NCBI GenBank assembly: GCA_949282975.1
Contig: CASDQY010000032.1
Location: 1-37,725 of the forward strand
Reading direction: 5' to 3'
DNA from: an uncultured Oscillospiraceae bacterium
Lineage (GTDB): Bacteria > Bacillota > Clostridia > Oscillospirales > Ruminococcaceae
DNA length: 37,725 nt
This document shows, in pieces, positions 14,675 through 21,972 of this stretch. The notes under the pieces are model-generated. The model saw only the letters and a list, made by a program, of their open reading frames with translations, had not been told where the DNA came from and made no database searches. Both the position numbers and the translations under genes were made by a program. How positions within the stretch are numbered: position 1 is the first letter of the stretch; each line of letters begins with the position of its first letter.

Positions 14675-15393
14675 TCCTCTCGCTGGAATGGAAAAAGCTT
14701 CACCGCACCGGCCTGTTTCCCGGTATGCTGGCCGGCGGATTGGCAGCGGCTGCGGTACCGATCCTTAACATTGCCGCACGGCCGGAAACCTTTCTTGCCC
14801 AGACAGGAACGCCTTTGTCCATTCTCTTTTCTCAAAACTGGTCCATGCTGGGGATGCTGAATCTGTTTTATCTTATCATCGGGGCTTGCATTCTCTATCA
14901 TATCGAATATGCCGGCGGTGCGATGGAAAAAATGAAAGCCCTTCCCATCTCCCAGGGCGGAATATTTGCTGCAAAAACCCTGCTGCTCTTTGGAATGACG
15001 ATGGCAGCAGTCGTGATGGAACTGTTGGCGCTTTGGTTTTGCGCCTGGCATTGGTTTTCCGTCGGCAGTGAGGCTCTAATCCCCTTGCTTTGCGAATTGG
15101 GGTATCAGTTGGCCATGCTGCTGCCGGTATGTATTCTAATGAACCTGATTTCTTCCTTCTGCCGGAATTTATGGATCGCCCTGGGGATCGGCGTGATCTG
15201 CCTGTTTACCGCTACTGTTACGATCACGCTGAATCATCCTTTTGTGGATTTCTTTCCCTTTTCCCTTCCCATGCAGAGCTTGACCGAAACAGGTGCGAAC
15301 GGCCTGCGTTTTCTTCCGGCGGCAATGATAGAAAGCATTTTATTTGCAACAGCGGCAGGAATTTCAATTCCATTGAGGAGGCGTTTGGCATGA
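14671..15393 (+). CDS. Lantibiotic immunity ABC transporter permease 1 (LanE/CprB-like)
   Basis: A 240-residue membrane protein with about six hydrophobic helices, starting MILSLEWKKLHRTGLFPG. The short basic N-terminus ahead of the first helix (LEWKKLxRT) is typical of LanE/LanG and ABC-2-type permeases. It is translationally coupled at both ends by ATGA overlaps with the ATPase and the second permease. Assignment as E rather than G rests on position and is less certain than the family. Confidence 0.88.
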   Translation: MILSLEWKKLHRTGLFPGMLAGGLAAAAVPILNIAARPETFLAQTGTPLSILFSQNWSMLGMLNLFYLIIGACILYHIEYAGGAMEKMKALPISQGGIFAAKTLLLFGMTMAAVVMELLALWFCAWHWFSVGSEALIPLLCELGYQLAMLLPVCILMNLISSFCRNLWIALGIGVICLFTATVTITLNHPFVDFFPFSLPMQSLTETGANGLRFLPAAMIESILFATAAGISIPLRRRLA

Positions 15394-16160
15394 ATTTTCT
15401 GATCTTATTAAAAGTGGAACTGAAAAAACTGCGCCGTTCCCACATAATTTGGATTTTATTAGTCCCGTTAATCATTCTTTGGATCCCCAACATTCTTAAC
15501 TCCGGTATGGTGATGGATGGTAACGCCATGGGAATTGCGCCGGAAAATGACTTTTTCATTCAAGCTTTCCTAGGATTGGCGTGGTTTATGTATCCTGCCA
15601 CTTTAGTCATCGGAACCGTACTGCTCTGCCAAACCGAGCGAAACAATCACGGCTTATTGAAAATGTTGTCGCTGCCGGTTTCTTCTGTGCAACTCTGTCT
15701 TGCAAAATTCGTGGTCCTTCTGCTTTTGGCGGCAGTTCAGCTTGTGCTCATGGATTTGATGTATTTTCCCTGCGCCATAATTGCCTCGGAAATGAACCAT
15801 TACCAGTTGCTTCTTTCCCCCTCGCTGGTATTTCAGCAAACCGGGTTGCTGTTTTTGTCCTCTCTGCCTATGGCAGCATTGTACTGGATGGTGGCAGTTC
15901 TCTTTACTACCCCGGTATTCTCCATCGGCATCGGGCTGGCATCAATCGTCCCGTCAGTGTTAATTATGAATACCGACCTGTGGTACTGCTATCCCCCCTG
16001 TTATCCTTTCTTTCTGCTGACAGTGCTGCAAGGGGAAATGTCCCGGTCTTCGGACACCTTCCTTTGGGAATGGGTGCCGTTTTTGCCGGTGGCTGCAGCG
16101 CTTTTTGCGGTGTTTCTTACCCTGTCCTGCATTTGTTTCGGCCGGGCCGAAAGGAGATAG
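15390..16160 (+). CDS. Lantibiotic immunity ABC transporter permease 2 (LanG/CprC-like)
   Basis: A 256-residue permease with about six membrane helices, starting MNFLILLKVELKKLRRSHII. GAGGCG lies before the ATG, and the start overlaps the previous stop. The frame remains open upstream, but those codons lie inside permease 1. It shares the basic N-terminal motif (VELKKLRRS) with its partner. FLGLAWFMYPATLVIGTVLL and LLKMLSLPVSSVQLCLAK are typical of LanG-type proteins. It would form a heterodimeric channel with permease 1. Confidence 0.88.
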   Translation: MNFLILLKVELKKLRRSHIIWILLVPLIILWIPNILNSGMVMDGNAMGIAPENDFFIQAFLGLAWFMYPATLVIGTVLLCQTERNNHGLLKMLSLPVSSVQLCLAKFVVLLLLAAVQLVLMDLMYFPCAIIASEMNHYQLLLSPSLVFQQTGLLFLSSLPMAALYWMVAVLFTTPVFSIGIGLASIVPSVLIMNTDLWYCYPPCYPFFLLTVLQGEMSRSSDTFLWEWVPFLPVAAALFAVFLTLSCICFGRAERR

Positions 16161-16165
16161 CGAAA

Positions 16166-16273
16166 ATGCCTTGGAAATCCGTTTTTGGCATCATCACATT
16201 GGCGGCGGCACTGCTGCCGGCCGTTACCATTTTCCATCAAAAGAAATCGAAGGGAGTTCATTATGAGAAATAA
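16166..16273 (+). CDS. 35-residue single-pass membrane peptide
   Basis: A very short gene directly after permease 2, with a strong ribosome site (AAAGGAG, seven bases before the ATG). The product is MPWKSVFGIITLAAALLPAV followed by TIFHQKKSKGVHYEK. It has one hydrophobic helix at residues about 6-23 and a basic cytoplasmic-type tail. The stop overlaps the next gene's start region by 11 bases, so it looks translationally coupled. I know no family for it. Likely roles are a transporter accessory subunit or a small regulatory membrane peptide; both are inference. Confidence 0.65.
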   Translation: MPWKSVFGIITLAAALLPAVTIFHQKKSKGVHYEK

Positions 16274-16547
16274 AGTATTGACATCCGTGAATCTGCTATT
16301 GGTGTTTTTGCCGTGGACAATCCTTATTTTACGGATGAATGCCTGGGCGCTGCAATCCCCTGCTGCGGAGATTATCATCGGTTGTTATTGCGCTGAAATG
16401 CTGTTGGGCGGTGTGTTTTCTATAATCAGTTACTTAAAATTCCGGGCGCAGAATAAGCTGATGCAGATCTGCCTGGTGATCAACGTGCTGTATGCTGCCG
16501 CCGCTCTGTTTTTGGGCGCTTGGATCGGCATAACGGCCTGGATGTAA
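16263..16547 (+). CDS. Small integral membrane protein, 94 residues
   Basis: Begins MRNKVLTSVNLLLVFLPWTI, with AAGGGAG upstream of the ATG. Three hydrophobic stretches are visible: residues about 8-24, 34-56 and 68-92, the last ending LFLGAWIGITAWM. The middle one contains GCYCAEMLLGGVFSI. No known family was recognised. Its position as the fifth gene of the peptide-protection operon suggests an accessory immunity role, but nothing in the sequence proves it. Confidence 0.75.
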   Translation: MRNKVLTSVNLLLVFLPWTILILRMNAWALQSPAAEIIIGCYCAEMLLGGVFSIISYLKFRAQNKLMQICLVINVLYAAAALFLGAWIGITAWM

Positions 16548-16560
16548 AGGCGGTGTTTTT

Positions 16561-17031
16561 ATGAAACGCCTGCTTATGGGAGTTTGTCTGCTGCTGACGG
16601 TGGGAATGCTGTTGAGCGGATGCAGCGGCGATGGATGCAAAAACGAAGTCCTTTCTGCTTACAACAATACCCTGGAATATTTGAGCAGTTTTTCCCTAAC
16701 GCCGGACAGTGACCTAAAGGGCATCCGGCAGCAGGGAGAAGATCAATACACCGGCCACTATCAGGCAGAGTATCGGGAATTTACCGGAAAAGAAATCCTT
16801 TTTGGGGGAACGGCATTGGAACGAACTGCCGGCAGCCAGCTTACCGTTACCTGCAAGTTACAGGTAAGCTCCGGTCAGGGTGTATTGTATCTGGCGGACA
16901 AAGAGGGAATCCACCCGATTTTAGAAGGCGGCGGAGAAGAAGAAGTTCAAATTCAGCTCACATCCGGAGACAATTATTTCATCAGCGAAGGAAAGGCGTG
17001 GACCGGCTCCATTTCCATTACAATATCCTGA
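16561..17031 (+). CDS. Lipoprotein, possible LanI-like immunity protein
   Basis: A 156-residue secreted lipoprotein. The signal peptide MKRLLMGVCLLLTVGMLLSG is followed by the lipobox cysteine Cys21 (LLSGC). The mature part is mostly predicted beta, with segments such as LTVTCKLQVSSGQGVLYLAD and a C-terminal WTGSISITIS. It is the last gene of the operon and is followed by a terminator. Lantibiotic clusters often pair LanFEG with an immunity lipoprotein (NisI, SpaI), and this one fits by position and lipidation. Those proteins share little sequence, so the call is contextual. Confidence 0.82.
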   Translation: MKRLLMGVCLLLTVGMLLSGCSGDGCKNEVLSAYNNTLEYLSSFSLTPDSDLKGIRQQGEDQYTGHYQAEYREFTGKEILFGGTALERTAGSQLTVTCKLQVSSGQGVLYLADKEGIHPILEGGGEEEVQIQLTSGDNYFISEGKAWTGSISITIS

Positions 17032-17037
17032 TACAAC

Positions 17038-17075
17038 AAATGCAGACAAGGATTTTCTCCTTGCCTGCATTTTTA
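17038..17075. terminator. Bidirectional terminator between the lipoprotein and ArsC-family genes
   Basis: AAATGCAG-A-CAAGGA and TCCTTG-C-CTGCATTT form a 14-bp stem with one mismatch and a five-base loop. TTTTT follows on the plus strand and a shorter T-rich stretch on the minus strand. It serves the two convergent operons. Confidence 0.87.
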
Positions 17076-17092
17076 ACGAAACAATAAAAAAC

Positions 17093-17449
17093 TCAGTCTT
17101 TTTTCCGGAACCCTTCCCATTCCCCTTGACGGAACCCTACGCAAACCAGTTCATCCGACACGCCGATGGGCCGTTTGACCAGCATTCCATTTTGGGAAAG
17201 AAGTTTTCTCTGCTCTTCTTCGCTCATGGCGGGAAGCTTTTCTTTTAATTCCAGCTGGCGGTACAGCATCCCGCTGGTGTTGAAAAACCGTTTTAAGGGC
17301 AATCCGCTTTTCTGCTGCCACAATGCCAATTCTTCCTCGGTGGGAGGCTGCTCCGTAATGGAACGTTTCGTATAAGAAATTCCTTGGGCCTTCAGCCACT
17401 GTTCCGCCTTTTTGCAGGTGGAACATTTGTCATAACATAAAAACAGCAT
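17093..17449 (-). CDS. ArsC/Spx-family thioredoxin-fold protein
   Basis: A 118-residue protein starting MLFLCYDKCSTCKKAEQWL, chosen because GAGAGGA precedes that ATG and homologues begin here. CSTC near the N-terminus is the CXXC of the arsenate reductase/YffB/Spx family. ITEQPPTEEEL, LPLKRFFNTSG and MLVKRPIGVSDE are the conserved later segments. Family members of this type are usually unproven as arsenate reductases, and no ars genes are nearby. It is the last gene of the minus-strand run from the HAD gene, 11 bases after the LUD gene's stop. Confidence 0.9.
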   Translation of the reverse strand: MLFLCYDKCSTCKKAEQWLKAQGISYTKRSITEQPPTEEELALWQQKSGLPLKRFFNTSGMLYRQLELKEKLPAMSEEEQRKLLSQNGMLVKRPIGVSDELVCVGFRQGEWEGFRKKD

Positions 17450-17460
17450 TTGTTTTCCTC

Positions 17461-18090
17461 TCAATATCCTAAAGATTCTCCCACCAGCAGCACCTTGATC
17501 CGATCCGGGACCATCTGCGGGCCCAGGGCCACGAAACTGGCGCAGATCCTGTCTTTGGAGAGACAATGCATACATTCGCCGGTTTTCACACAGGGCGTAT
17601 TTTTGTTTAAGCGCTTTGCATTTTGCGGGGCGCTGACGGTTTGGTTGCGGCGAATGGCAGCTTCCAAATCTTTGCAGATTTTATTGATTCCCGCTACCAC
17701 AATCACCGATTCCGGGCCGTAGATCATAGCGGCCACCCGGTTGCCCCGGCCGTCCACGTTATACAGATAGCCGTCCTGGGTAATGGCATTGGAGGACGTT
17801 AAAAACACATCGCTGGTAAAGGCCCGCCGGAACAGATCCTTCAGCTCATCCGGCGTCAAGCCGGGGGCAAAGCGATCCAGCACCTCCAAATCCCCCTGCG
17901 CACCCATCTGCCGCAGGCCATTGATCACACCGGTTTGTTCCAATGTCACCGAGCCGCCGAAGGCGACGGCGGCACCCTGGGGAATCCACTCCAAAATCTT
18001 CGGCAGCACATCCCAGCGGCTTTGGACGTATTCCGCCGTCATGCGATGACGGCGCAGGGCTTCTAATGTTTGGCTGATATATTCTTCCAT
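17461..18090 (-). CDS. LUD-domain protein (LutC/DUF162 family)
   Basis: A 209-residue LUD-superfamily protein. Landmarks are VAFGGSVTLEQTGV, DVFLTSSNAITQDGYLYNVD, GNRVAAMIYGPESVIVVAGI and a C-terminal cysteine cluster (CVKTGECMHCLSKDRIC) near residues 166-182. LutC relatives act in L-lactate oxidation, but the stand-alone type with this cysteine tail is common in anaerobes and has no settled role. The neighbouring malic enzyme hints at organic-acid metabolism. GGGAGG precedes the ATG; the malic enzyme stop is four bases upstream. Confidence 0.9.
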   Translation of the reverse strand: MEEYISQTLEALRRHRMTAEYVQSRWDVLPKILEWIPQGAAVAFGGSVTLEQTGVINGLRQMGAQGDLEVLDRFAPGLTPDELKDLFRRAFTSDVFLTSSNAITQDGYLYNVDGRGNRVAAMIYGPESVIVVAGINKICKDLEAAIRRNQTVSAPQNAKRLNKNTPCVKTGECMHCLSKDRICASFVALGPQMVPDRIKVLLVGESLGY

Positions 18091-18094
18091 GCTC

Positions 18095-19255
18095 TTACGC
18101 CTCCCGTTTTACCGCATTTTCCACGGCTCTGGCCACGTTTTCGGCCACAGCAGGATGGAAGGGATCCGGCAGGATATAGTCCGGGCGGAGTTCTTCTTCC
18201 GGAATGATTCCGGCAATGCCGTAGGCAGCTCCCACCTTCATTTCATCGGTGATATCCCTGGCCCTGGCCCGCAGGGCGCCCTTGAAGATGCCGGGAAACG
18301 CCAGCACGTTGTTGATCTGATTGGGGAAATCGCTTCGGCCGGTGCCCACGATATAGGCTCCTGCGGCCAAAGCTTCATCCGGCATAATTTCCGGCACCGG
18401 GTTTGCCATGGCGAAAATAACCGGTTTATCATTCATGCTTTGGATCATTGCGGGGGTGACCATATTGGGTTTGGAGACGCCGATAAACACGTCCGCCCCG
18501 ACCATGGCATCCGCCAAGCTGCCGGTGCGGCGGTCACGGTTTGTAATCTGGGCCATATGCTCCTGGGCAGGGTTCATGCCTTCGGCGCCGGGAGCCAGAA
18601 TGCCGTGAATGTCGCAGAGGATCAAATTCCCTACGCCCAGCAGCATTAAAAATTTGGCAATGGCAATTCCGGCGGCGCCGGCCCCATTGATGACGATCTC
18701 CAATTCCTGCAGCGGCTTTCCGATCAGCTTAGCGGAATTGATCACAGCCGCTCCCACGATAATGGCAGTGCCATGCTGGTCGTCGTGGAAAACCGGGATG
18801 GGAAGCCGTTCTTTGAGTTTCTGTTCGATCTCAAAACACCGGGGAGCAGAGATATCCTCCAAATTGATGCCGCCAAAACTCAAGCCGATGAGTTCGATGG
18901 TGCGGACAATTTCATCCGGATCTTTGGAATTGACGCAAAGGGGAATGGCGTCCACATCGGCGAATTCTTTAAACAGGGCGCACTTCCCTTCCATCACCGG
19001 CATGGCGGCTTCCGGGCCGATATCCCCCAAGCCCAGCACCGCCGTTCCGTCGGTGATCACCGCCACCAGGTTGCCCCGCCTTGTAAAGTCATACACCTTG
19101 CCGGGATCTTTGGCGATCTCCAGGCAGGGGGCGGCTACGCCGGGGGTATAGGCAATGGAAAGCTGTTCTTTGGTTTGAATGGGAGTACGGGAAATTACCT
19201 CGATCTTCCCTTTCCACTCCCGATGTTTTTCAATAGCAAGTTCCTTAACGTCCAT
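18095..19255 (-). CDS. Malic enzyme (NAD(P)-dependent, decarboxylating, short bacterial form)
   Basis: Converts malate to pyruvate and CO2. At 386 residues it matches the short bacterial form. Motifs are SIAYTPGVAAPCLEIAKDP, TDGTAVLGLGDIGPEAAMPV, DDQHGTAI at the catalytic site, the nucleotide-binding GAGAAGIAIAKF, SKPNMV, FAMANPVPEIMPDEA and TGRSDFPNQINNVLAFPGIF. The start MDVKELAIEKHREWKGKIEV is preceded by AGGAG; the frame stays open far upstream but overlaps the PHP gene. Cofactor preference cannot be fixed from sequence alone. Confidence 0.96.
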   Translation of the reverse strand: MDVKELAIEKHREWKGKIEVISRTPIQTKEQLSIAYTPGVAAPCLEIAKDPGKVYDFTRRGNLVAVITDGTAVLGLGDIGPEAAMPVMEGKCALFKEFADVDAIPLCVNSKDPDEIVRTIELIGLSFGGINLEDISAPRCFEIEQKLKERLPIPVFHDDQHGTAIIVGAAVINSAKLIGKPLQELEIVINGAGAAGIAIAKFLMLLGVGNLILCDIHGILAPGAEGMNPAQEHMAQITNRDRRTGSLADAMVGADVFIGVSKPNMVTPAMIQSMNDKPVIFAMANPVPEIMPDEALAAGAYIVGTGRSDFPNQINNVLAFPGIFKGALRARARDITDEMKVGAAYGIAGIIPEEELRPDYILPDPFHPAVAENVARAVENAVKREA

Positions 19256-19281
19256 CTTCTTTTCCTGCTCCTTTTTATTGC

Positions 19282-20142
19282 TTAGTTTGTGCCGTAACGG
19301 CGGGACTGTATTTGTTTGAGTTTCATCCAGTTTTCCAAAGGGGTGCAGCGATTTCCCAAAGGACTGATGCGGCTGGCGTTGAAACCATGATAATCCGAAC
19401 CGCCGGTTGCTGCCAGGCCGAAATGTTCTGCCCGGCCCAGCAGATATGCTTCCCCTTCTTTGGTGCAGCGGGAATGGAAGCATTCCACCCCATCCAGCAG
19501 CTTCTGGCTGCCCAGTTCCTCCAATAAATCCAAAGAATCGTATTCATAAGGATGGGCCAGCACGGCAATGCCCTGGGCCCGGCGCACCAAAGGAAGAATC
19601 TGACGGACATCCGGATAGGCGATTTTAATATATGCTTTGCCGCCTTTGCTGGAAAACAGCTCCCGAAACAGATCGCCGAACATTTCATTGGTAATGCCGT
19701 AGCTCATCAGCGCCGCCATGATGTGCTGTTTAAAAATAGCTTTGCTTTTGCCGGCATACTCCATCACATCTTCCCGGGCGATCGGGTAATACTGCTGCAC
19801 GATCTTCAGCATTTTTTCCCCGGTTTCGGTGCGCTTTCGGCAGATTTCCTCGCACTGAGCCTCAATGGGCTGAGGATTTTTGGGCTCATAGCAAAGCAGA
19901 TGCACCCTTCGCCCCCGCTGATGGTCGTAGCAGGAAAGCTCTACCCCTTGAATCAGGGGGATTTTGTACTGCTTTTCCAACCGATCCAATTCGGCACGAG
20001 GGGTGAGGTAATCATGGTCGGTCACCGCCAAAAAGTCCATCCCGATCTGTTTTGCAATATGCACTACTTTTTCCAAAGGCTCGCTGCCGTCGCTTTTTTC
20101 GGTGTGACAGTGCATGTCCCCGATTTTTCCCAGTTGTTTCAC
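19282..20142 (-). CDS. PHP-domain phosphoesterase (TrpH / nucleoside bisphosphate phosphatase-like)
   Basis: A 286-residue PHP protein. Metal-binding motifs are DMHCHTEKSDG, AVTDHDYLT, the glutamate in QGVELSCYD, AVLAHPYEYD and TGGSDYHG. The insert after residue 90 (EEICRKRTETGEKML) is usual for the TrpH/RNase AM group, which trims RNA 5' ends or hydrolyses nucleoside 3',5'-bisphosphates. The most likely start is the GTG at 20142-20140, six bases after AGGTG; an earlier in-frame GTG lies inside that site. It falls between the HAD phosphatase and malic enzyme genes with short gaps, so it is probably co-transcribed. Confidence 0.9.
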   Translation of the reverse strand: MKQLGKIGDMHCHTEKSDGSEPLEKVVHIAKQIGMDFLAVTDHDYLTPRAELDRLEKQYKIPLIQGVELSCYDHQRGRRVHLLCYEPKNPQPIEAQCEEICRKRTETGEKMLKIVQQYYPIAREDVMEYAGKSKAIFKQHIMAALMSYGITNEMFGDLFRELFSSKGGKAYIKIAYPDVRQILPLVRRAQGIAVLAHPYEYDSLDLLEELGSQKLLDGVECFHSRCTKEGEAYLLGRAEHFGLAATGGSDYHGFNASRISPLGNRCTPLENWMKLKQIQSRRYGTN

Positions 20143-20190
20143 AAAAATCACCTGAAAACAGTATACAACAACCGCCCTGAAAATGCAATC

Positions 20191-20976
20191 TTACAGAACC
20201 CCCAGTTTTTTCAGGGCGTACTCCACCCCATCCTCTTCCAGCGGTTTTGTAACCATATCGGCGGCTTGCCGAACTTCCACGGCGCTTCCCCCCATGGCCA
20301 CTCCGACGCCTGCCGCCTGCAGCATTTCAATGTCGTTTCCGCCGTCGCCAAAAGCGGCGCACTGGGAAAAATCCAGCCCCAAATGCTCCAGCATGGCCTG
20401 AATGCCCACGGCCTTTCCCCCGGTGCGGGGAATGATGTCGGTAAAGACCGGGGTCCAACGCACCGAACGGCAGTTGGGGATACAGGCCATGGCGGCCCCT
20501 TCCTCTTCCGGCGAGGTGTACAGGCTGAGTTGGTATGTAGTATGGGTAAAGAGCCGCTTGGCGGGATCGTCCTCCGGGCGGGGGGTGGTGCTTTTCAGAT
20601 TCTTTTCCCGGTGAAGCTGAAATTCCGGCACCAGATTAAAATAAACGTAGTCCAGTTCCACAAAGGCACAGGAAAGGGAATGCTCCTTTAAATACGGAAG
20701 AATCCCCACAATATCCTCCGGGGGAATGGGGTGGCTGTGAATGACCTGGTTTTGATACAGGCAGTATTGCCCGTTGACCATGACGAAGCCGTCAAACGCT
20801 ACCGGCAGCTTTTGGTGAACCAAATCAATCTGAAAGGGCGCCCGGCCCGTGGCGATAAAGATGCGAACCCCCTTCTCTTTCAGTTTCCGCAAAGCCCGAA
20901 TGGTGGAATCCGGGGCGGTGTGATCCTTAAAATTCAGTAAGGTACCGTCAATGTCAAAGAAAACAGCTTGGATCAT
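20191..20976 (-). CDS. Cof-type HAD phosphatase
   Basis: A 261-residue haloacid-dehalogenase hydrolase of the Cof/YidA kind. Motif I is FFDIDGTLLNF (nucleophile Asp8), motif II sits in FIATGRAPF, and motif IV is AFGDGGNDIEMLQAAGVGVAM. A C2-type cap lies between them. Such enzymes dephosphorylate sugar phosphates or flavin precursors; the substrate is not readable. AAAGGAG precedes the ATG. First gene of the run HAD-PHP-malic enzyme-LUD-ArsC. Confidence 0.93.
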   Translation of the reverse strand: MIQAVFFDIDGTLLNFKDHTAPDSTIRALRKLKEKGVRIFIATGRAPFQIDLVHQKLPVAFDGFVMVNGQYCLYQNQVIHSHPIPPEDIVGILPYLKEHSLSCAFVELDYVYFNLVPEFQLHREKNLKSTTPRPEDDPAKRLFTHTTYQLSLYTSPEEEGAAMACIPNCRSVRWTPVFTDIIPRTGGKAVGIQAMLEHLGLDFSQCAAFGDGGNDIEMLQAAGVGVAMGGSAVEVRQAADMVTKPLEEDGVEYALKKLGVL

Positions 20977-21101
20977 GGTAACTTCTCCTTTGTGATTTCA
21001 ATTTACGGCCAATCCGGTACAAATCGTTTTGATGTCATGTTCTGCTTCTCTTCCACAAACAAAACAACCGGCGGGAGAAGCAAACGAAACATGTCAGCTA
21101 T

Positions 21102-21107
21102 ATTATA
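21102..21107 (-). promoter_or_regulatory. Extended -10 promoter of the HAD gene run
   Basis: Minus-strand ATGCTATAAT: TATAAT at 21107-21102 with TGC before it. No -35 consensus at the usual distance. The leader is about 120 bases. Confidence 0.55.
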
Positions 21108-21152
21108 GCATAAACGGACTGGCTCTGCGTCTATTTCAGCTTTTTGGCGCCG

Positions 21153-21911
21153 TTATTCCTTTATCGCTTTCATCCGCAGCCGCACATAATCGGCATACCA
21201 TTTGCCGTTTCGGAACAGATCCTTTTCAAGCTGCCGAACCGCTTGATCCATAATCGCTTCTTTTTCCTCTTCCTTTTTCACCACCGAAAAGGGGGTTTTA
21301 TCAAACATTTTGATCCATTCTTTTAATCCTTCCGGCCCCTTCAAGTCCGTCATGCGGTCGAAGTAGGCGGCGAAAACCACCCGGAATCCGGCTTTTTCCA
21401 ACAGCACGGCATATTCGCCCACTGTGGGGAAATAAAAAGGCATCTGATAGGAGTATCCGTATGCCCCAAAAACACGGCGTAATGTTTCATGAATCAATCT
21501 GTTATTGCCATAGCCGCCCATTTCAAAGACAAATTGGCCGTTTTTCTTCAGGGCACGGTACACACACCCCAGCATATCCGGTTGGCGATTTTCATCGATC
21601 CAGTGAAATACAGCATTGGAAAACACCACATCAACCGGTTCTTTCAAGGAAAAATCGGTTGTGTCGCCCTTTAGAAAGGTGAGATCCGGATAATTTTTCT
21701 TGGCAATGGCAAGCAGTTCTGTTGAGGCATCCAGCCCGGTAACGGAAAAGCCCCGCTCCTGCAAAAGATGGGACAAAGCTCCGTTTCCGCAGCCTAAATC
21801 CAAAACAGAGCTGCCCTTAGGCGCATCAATCAGTTCGGCGACGCCTTTTCCATATTGATGGACAAAGGCGAAATCTGAAGTATATGTGTCGGCATCCCAT
21901 TGGATATTCAT
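21153..21911 (-). CDS. Class I SAM-dependent methyltransferase (trans-aconitate methyltransferase-like)
   Basis: A 252-residue methyltransferase with SAM motif I SSVLDLGCGNGALSHLLQ, motif II VTGLDAS and motif IV VDVVFSNAVFHWIDE. The HWIDE segment and overall layout recall Tam/UbiE-like small-molecule methyltransferases; the substrate is unknown. The start MNIQWDADTY is preferred because AAGGGG lies upstream. A terminator ends clpE before it, so it is either read through at low level or has a promoter in the short gap that I cannot place. Confidence 0.88.
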   Translation of the reverse strand: MNIQWDADTYTSDFAFVHQYGKGVAELIDAPKGSSVLDLGCGNGALSHLLQERGFSVTGLDASTELLAIAKKNYPDLTFLKGDTTDFSLKEPVDVVFSNAVFHWIDENRQPDMLGCVYRALKKNGQFVFEMGGYGNNRLIHETLRRVFGAYGYSYQMPFYFPTVGEYAVLLEKAGFRVVFAAYFDRMTDLKGPEGLKEWIKMFDKTPFSVVKKEEEKEAIMDQAVRQLEKDLFRNGKWYADYVRLRMKAIKE

Positions 21912-21930
21912 TGTATAACCCCTTTTCAAA

Positions 21931-21958
21931 CAAAAAAGGCAGACCGCACGGCCTGCCT
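21931..21958 (-). terminator. Terminator of clpE
   Basis: Minus-strand 9-bp stem AGGCAGGCC/GGTCTGCCT with four-base loop GTGC, followed by TTTTTT. Confidence 0.9.
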
Positions 21959-21972
21959 CTTTCTCACAAATT

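Noticed and set aside
15581-16273. 230-codon plus-strand frame across permease 2
   Set aside because: Only its last 35 codons have a ribosome site and sensible composition; that part is reported as the small membrane peptide. The rest is permease 2 read out of frame.
13916-17031. Complete lantibiotic biosynthesis cluster
   Set aside because: There is no precursor peptide, LanB/LanC/LanM enzyme or LanT exporter in or next to the locus, so only a sensing and protection module is called.
19552-20691. Plus-strand open frame of 379 codons opposite the PHP and HAD genes
   Set aside because: It spans two well-defined minus-strand genes and the gap between them; composition is typical of an antisense shadow.
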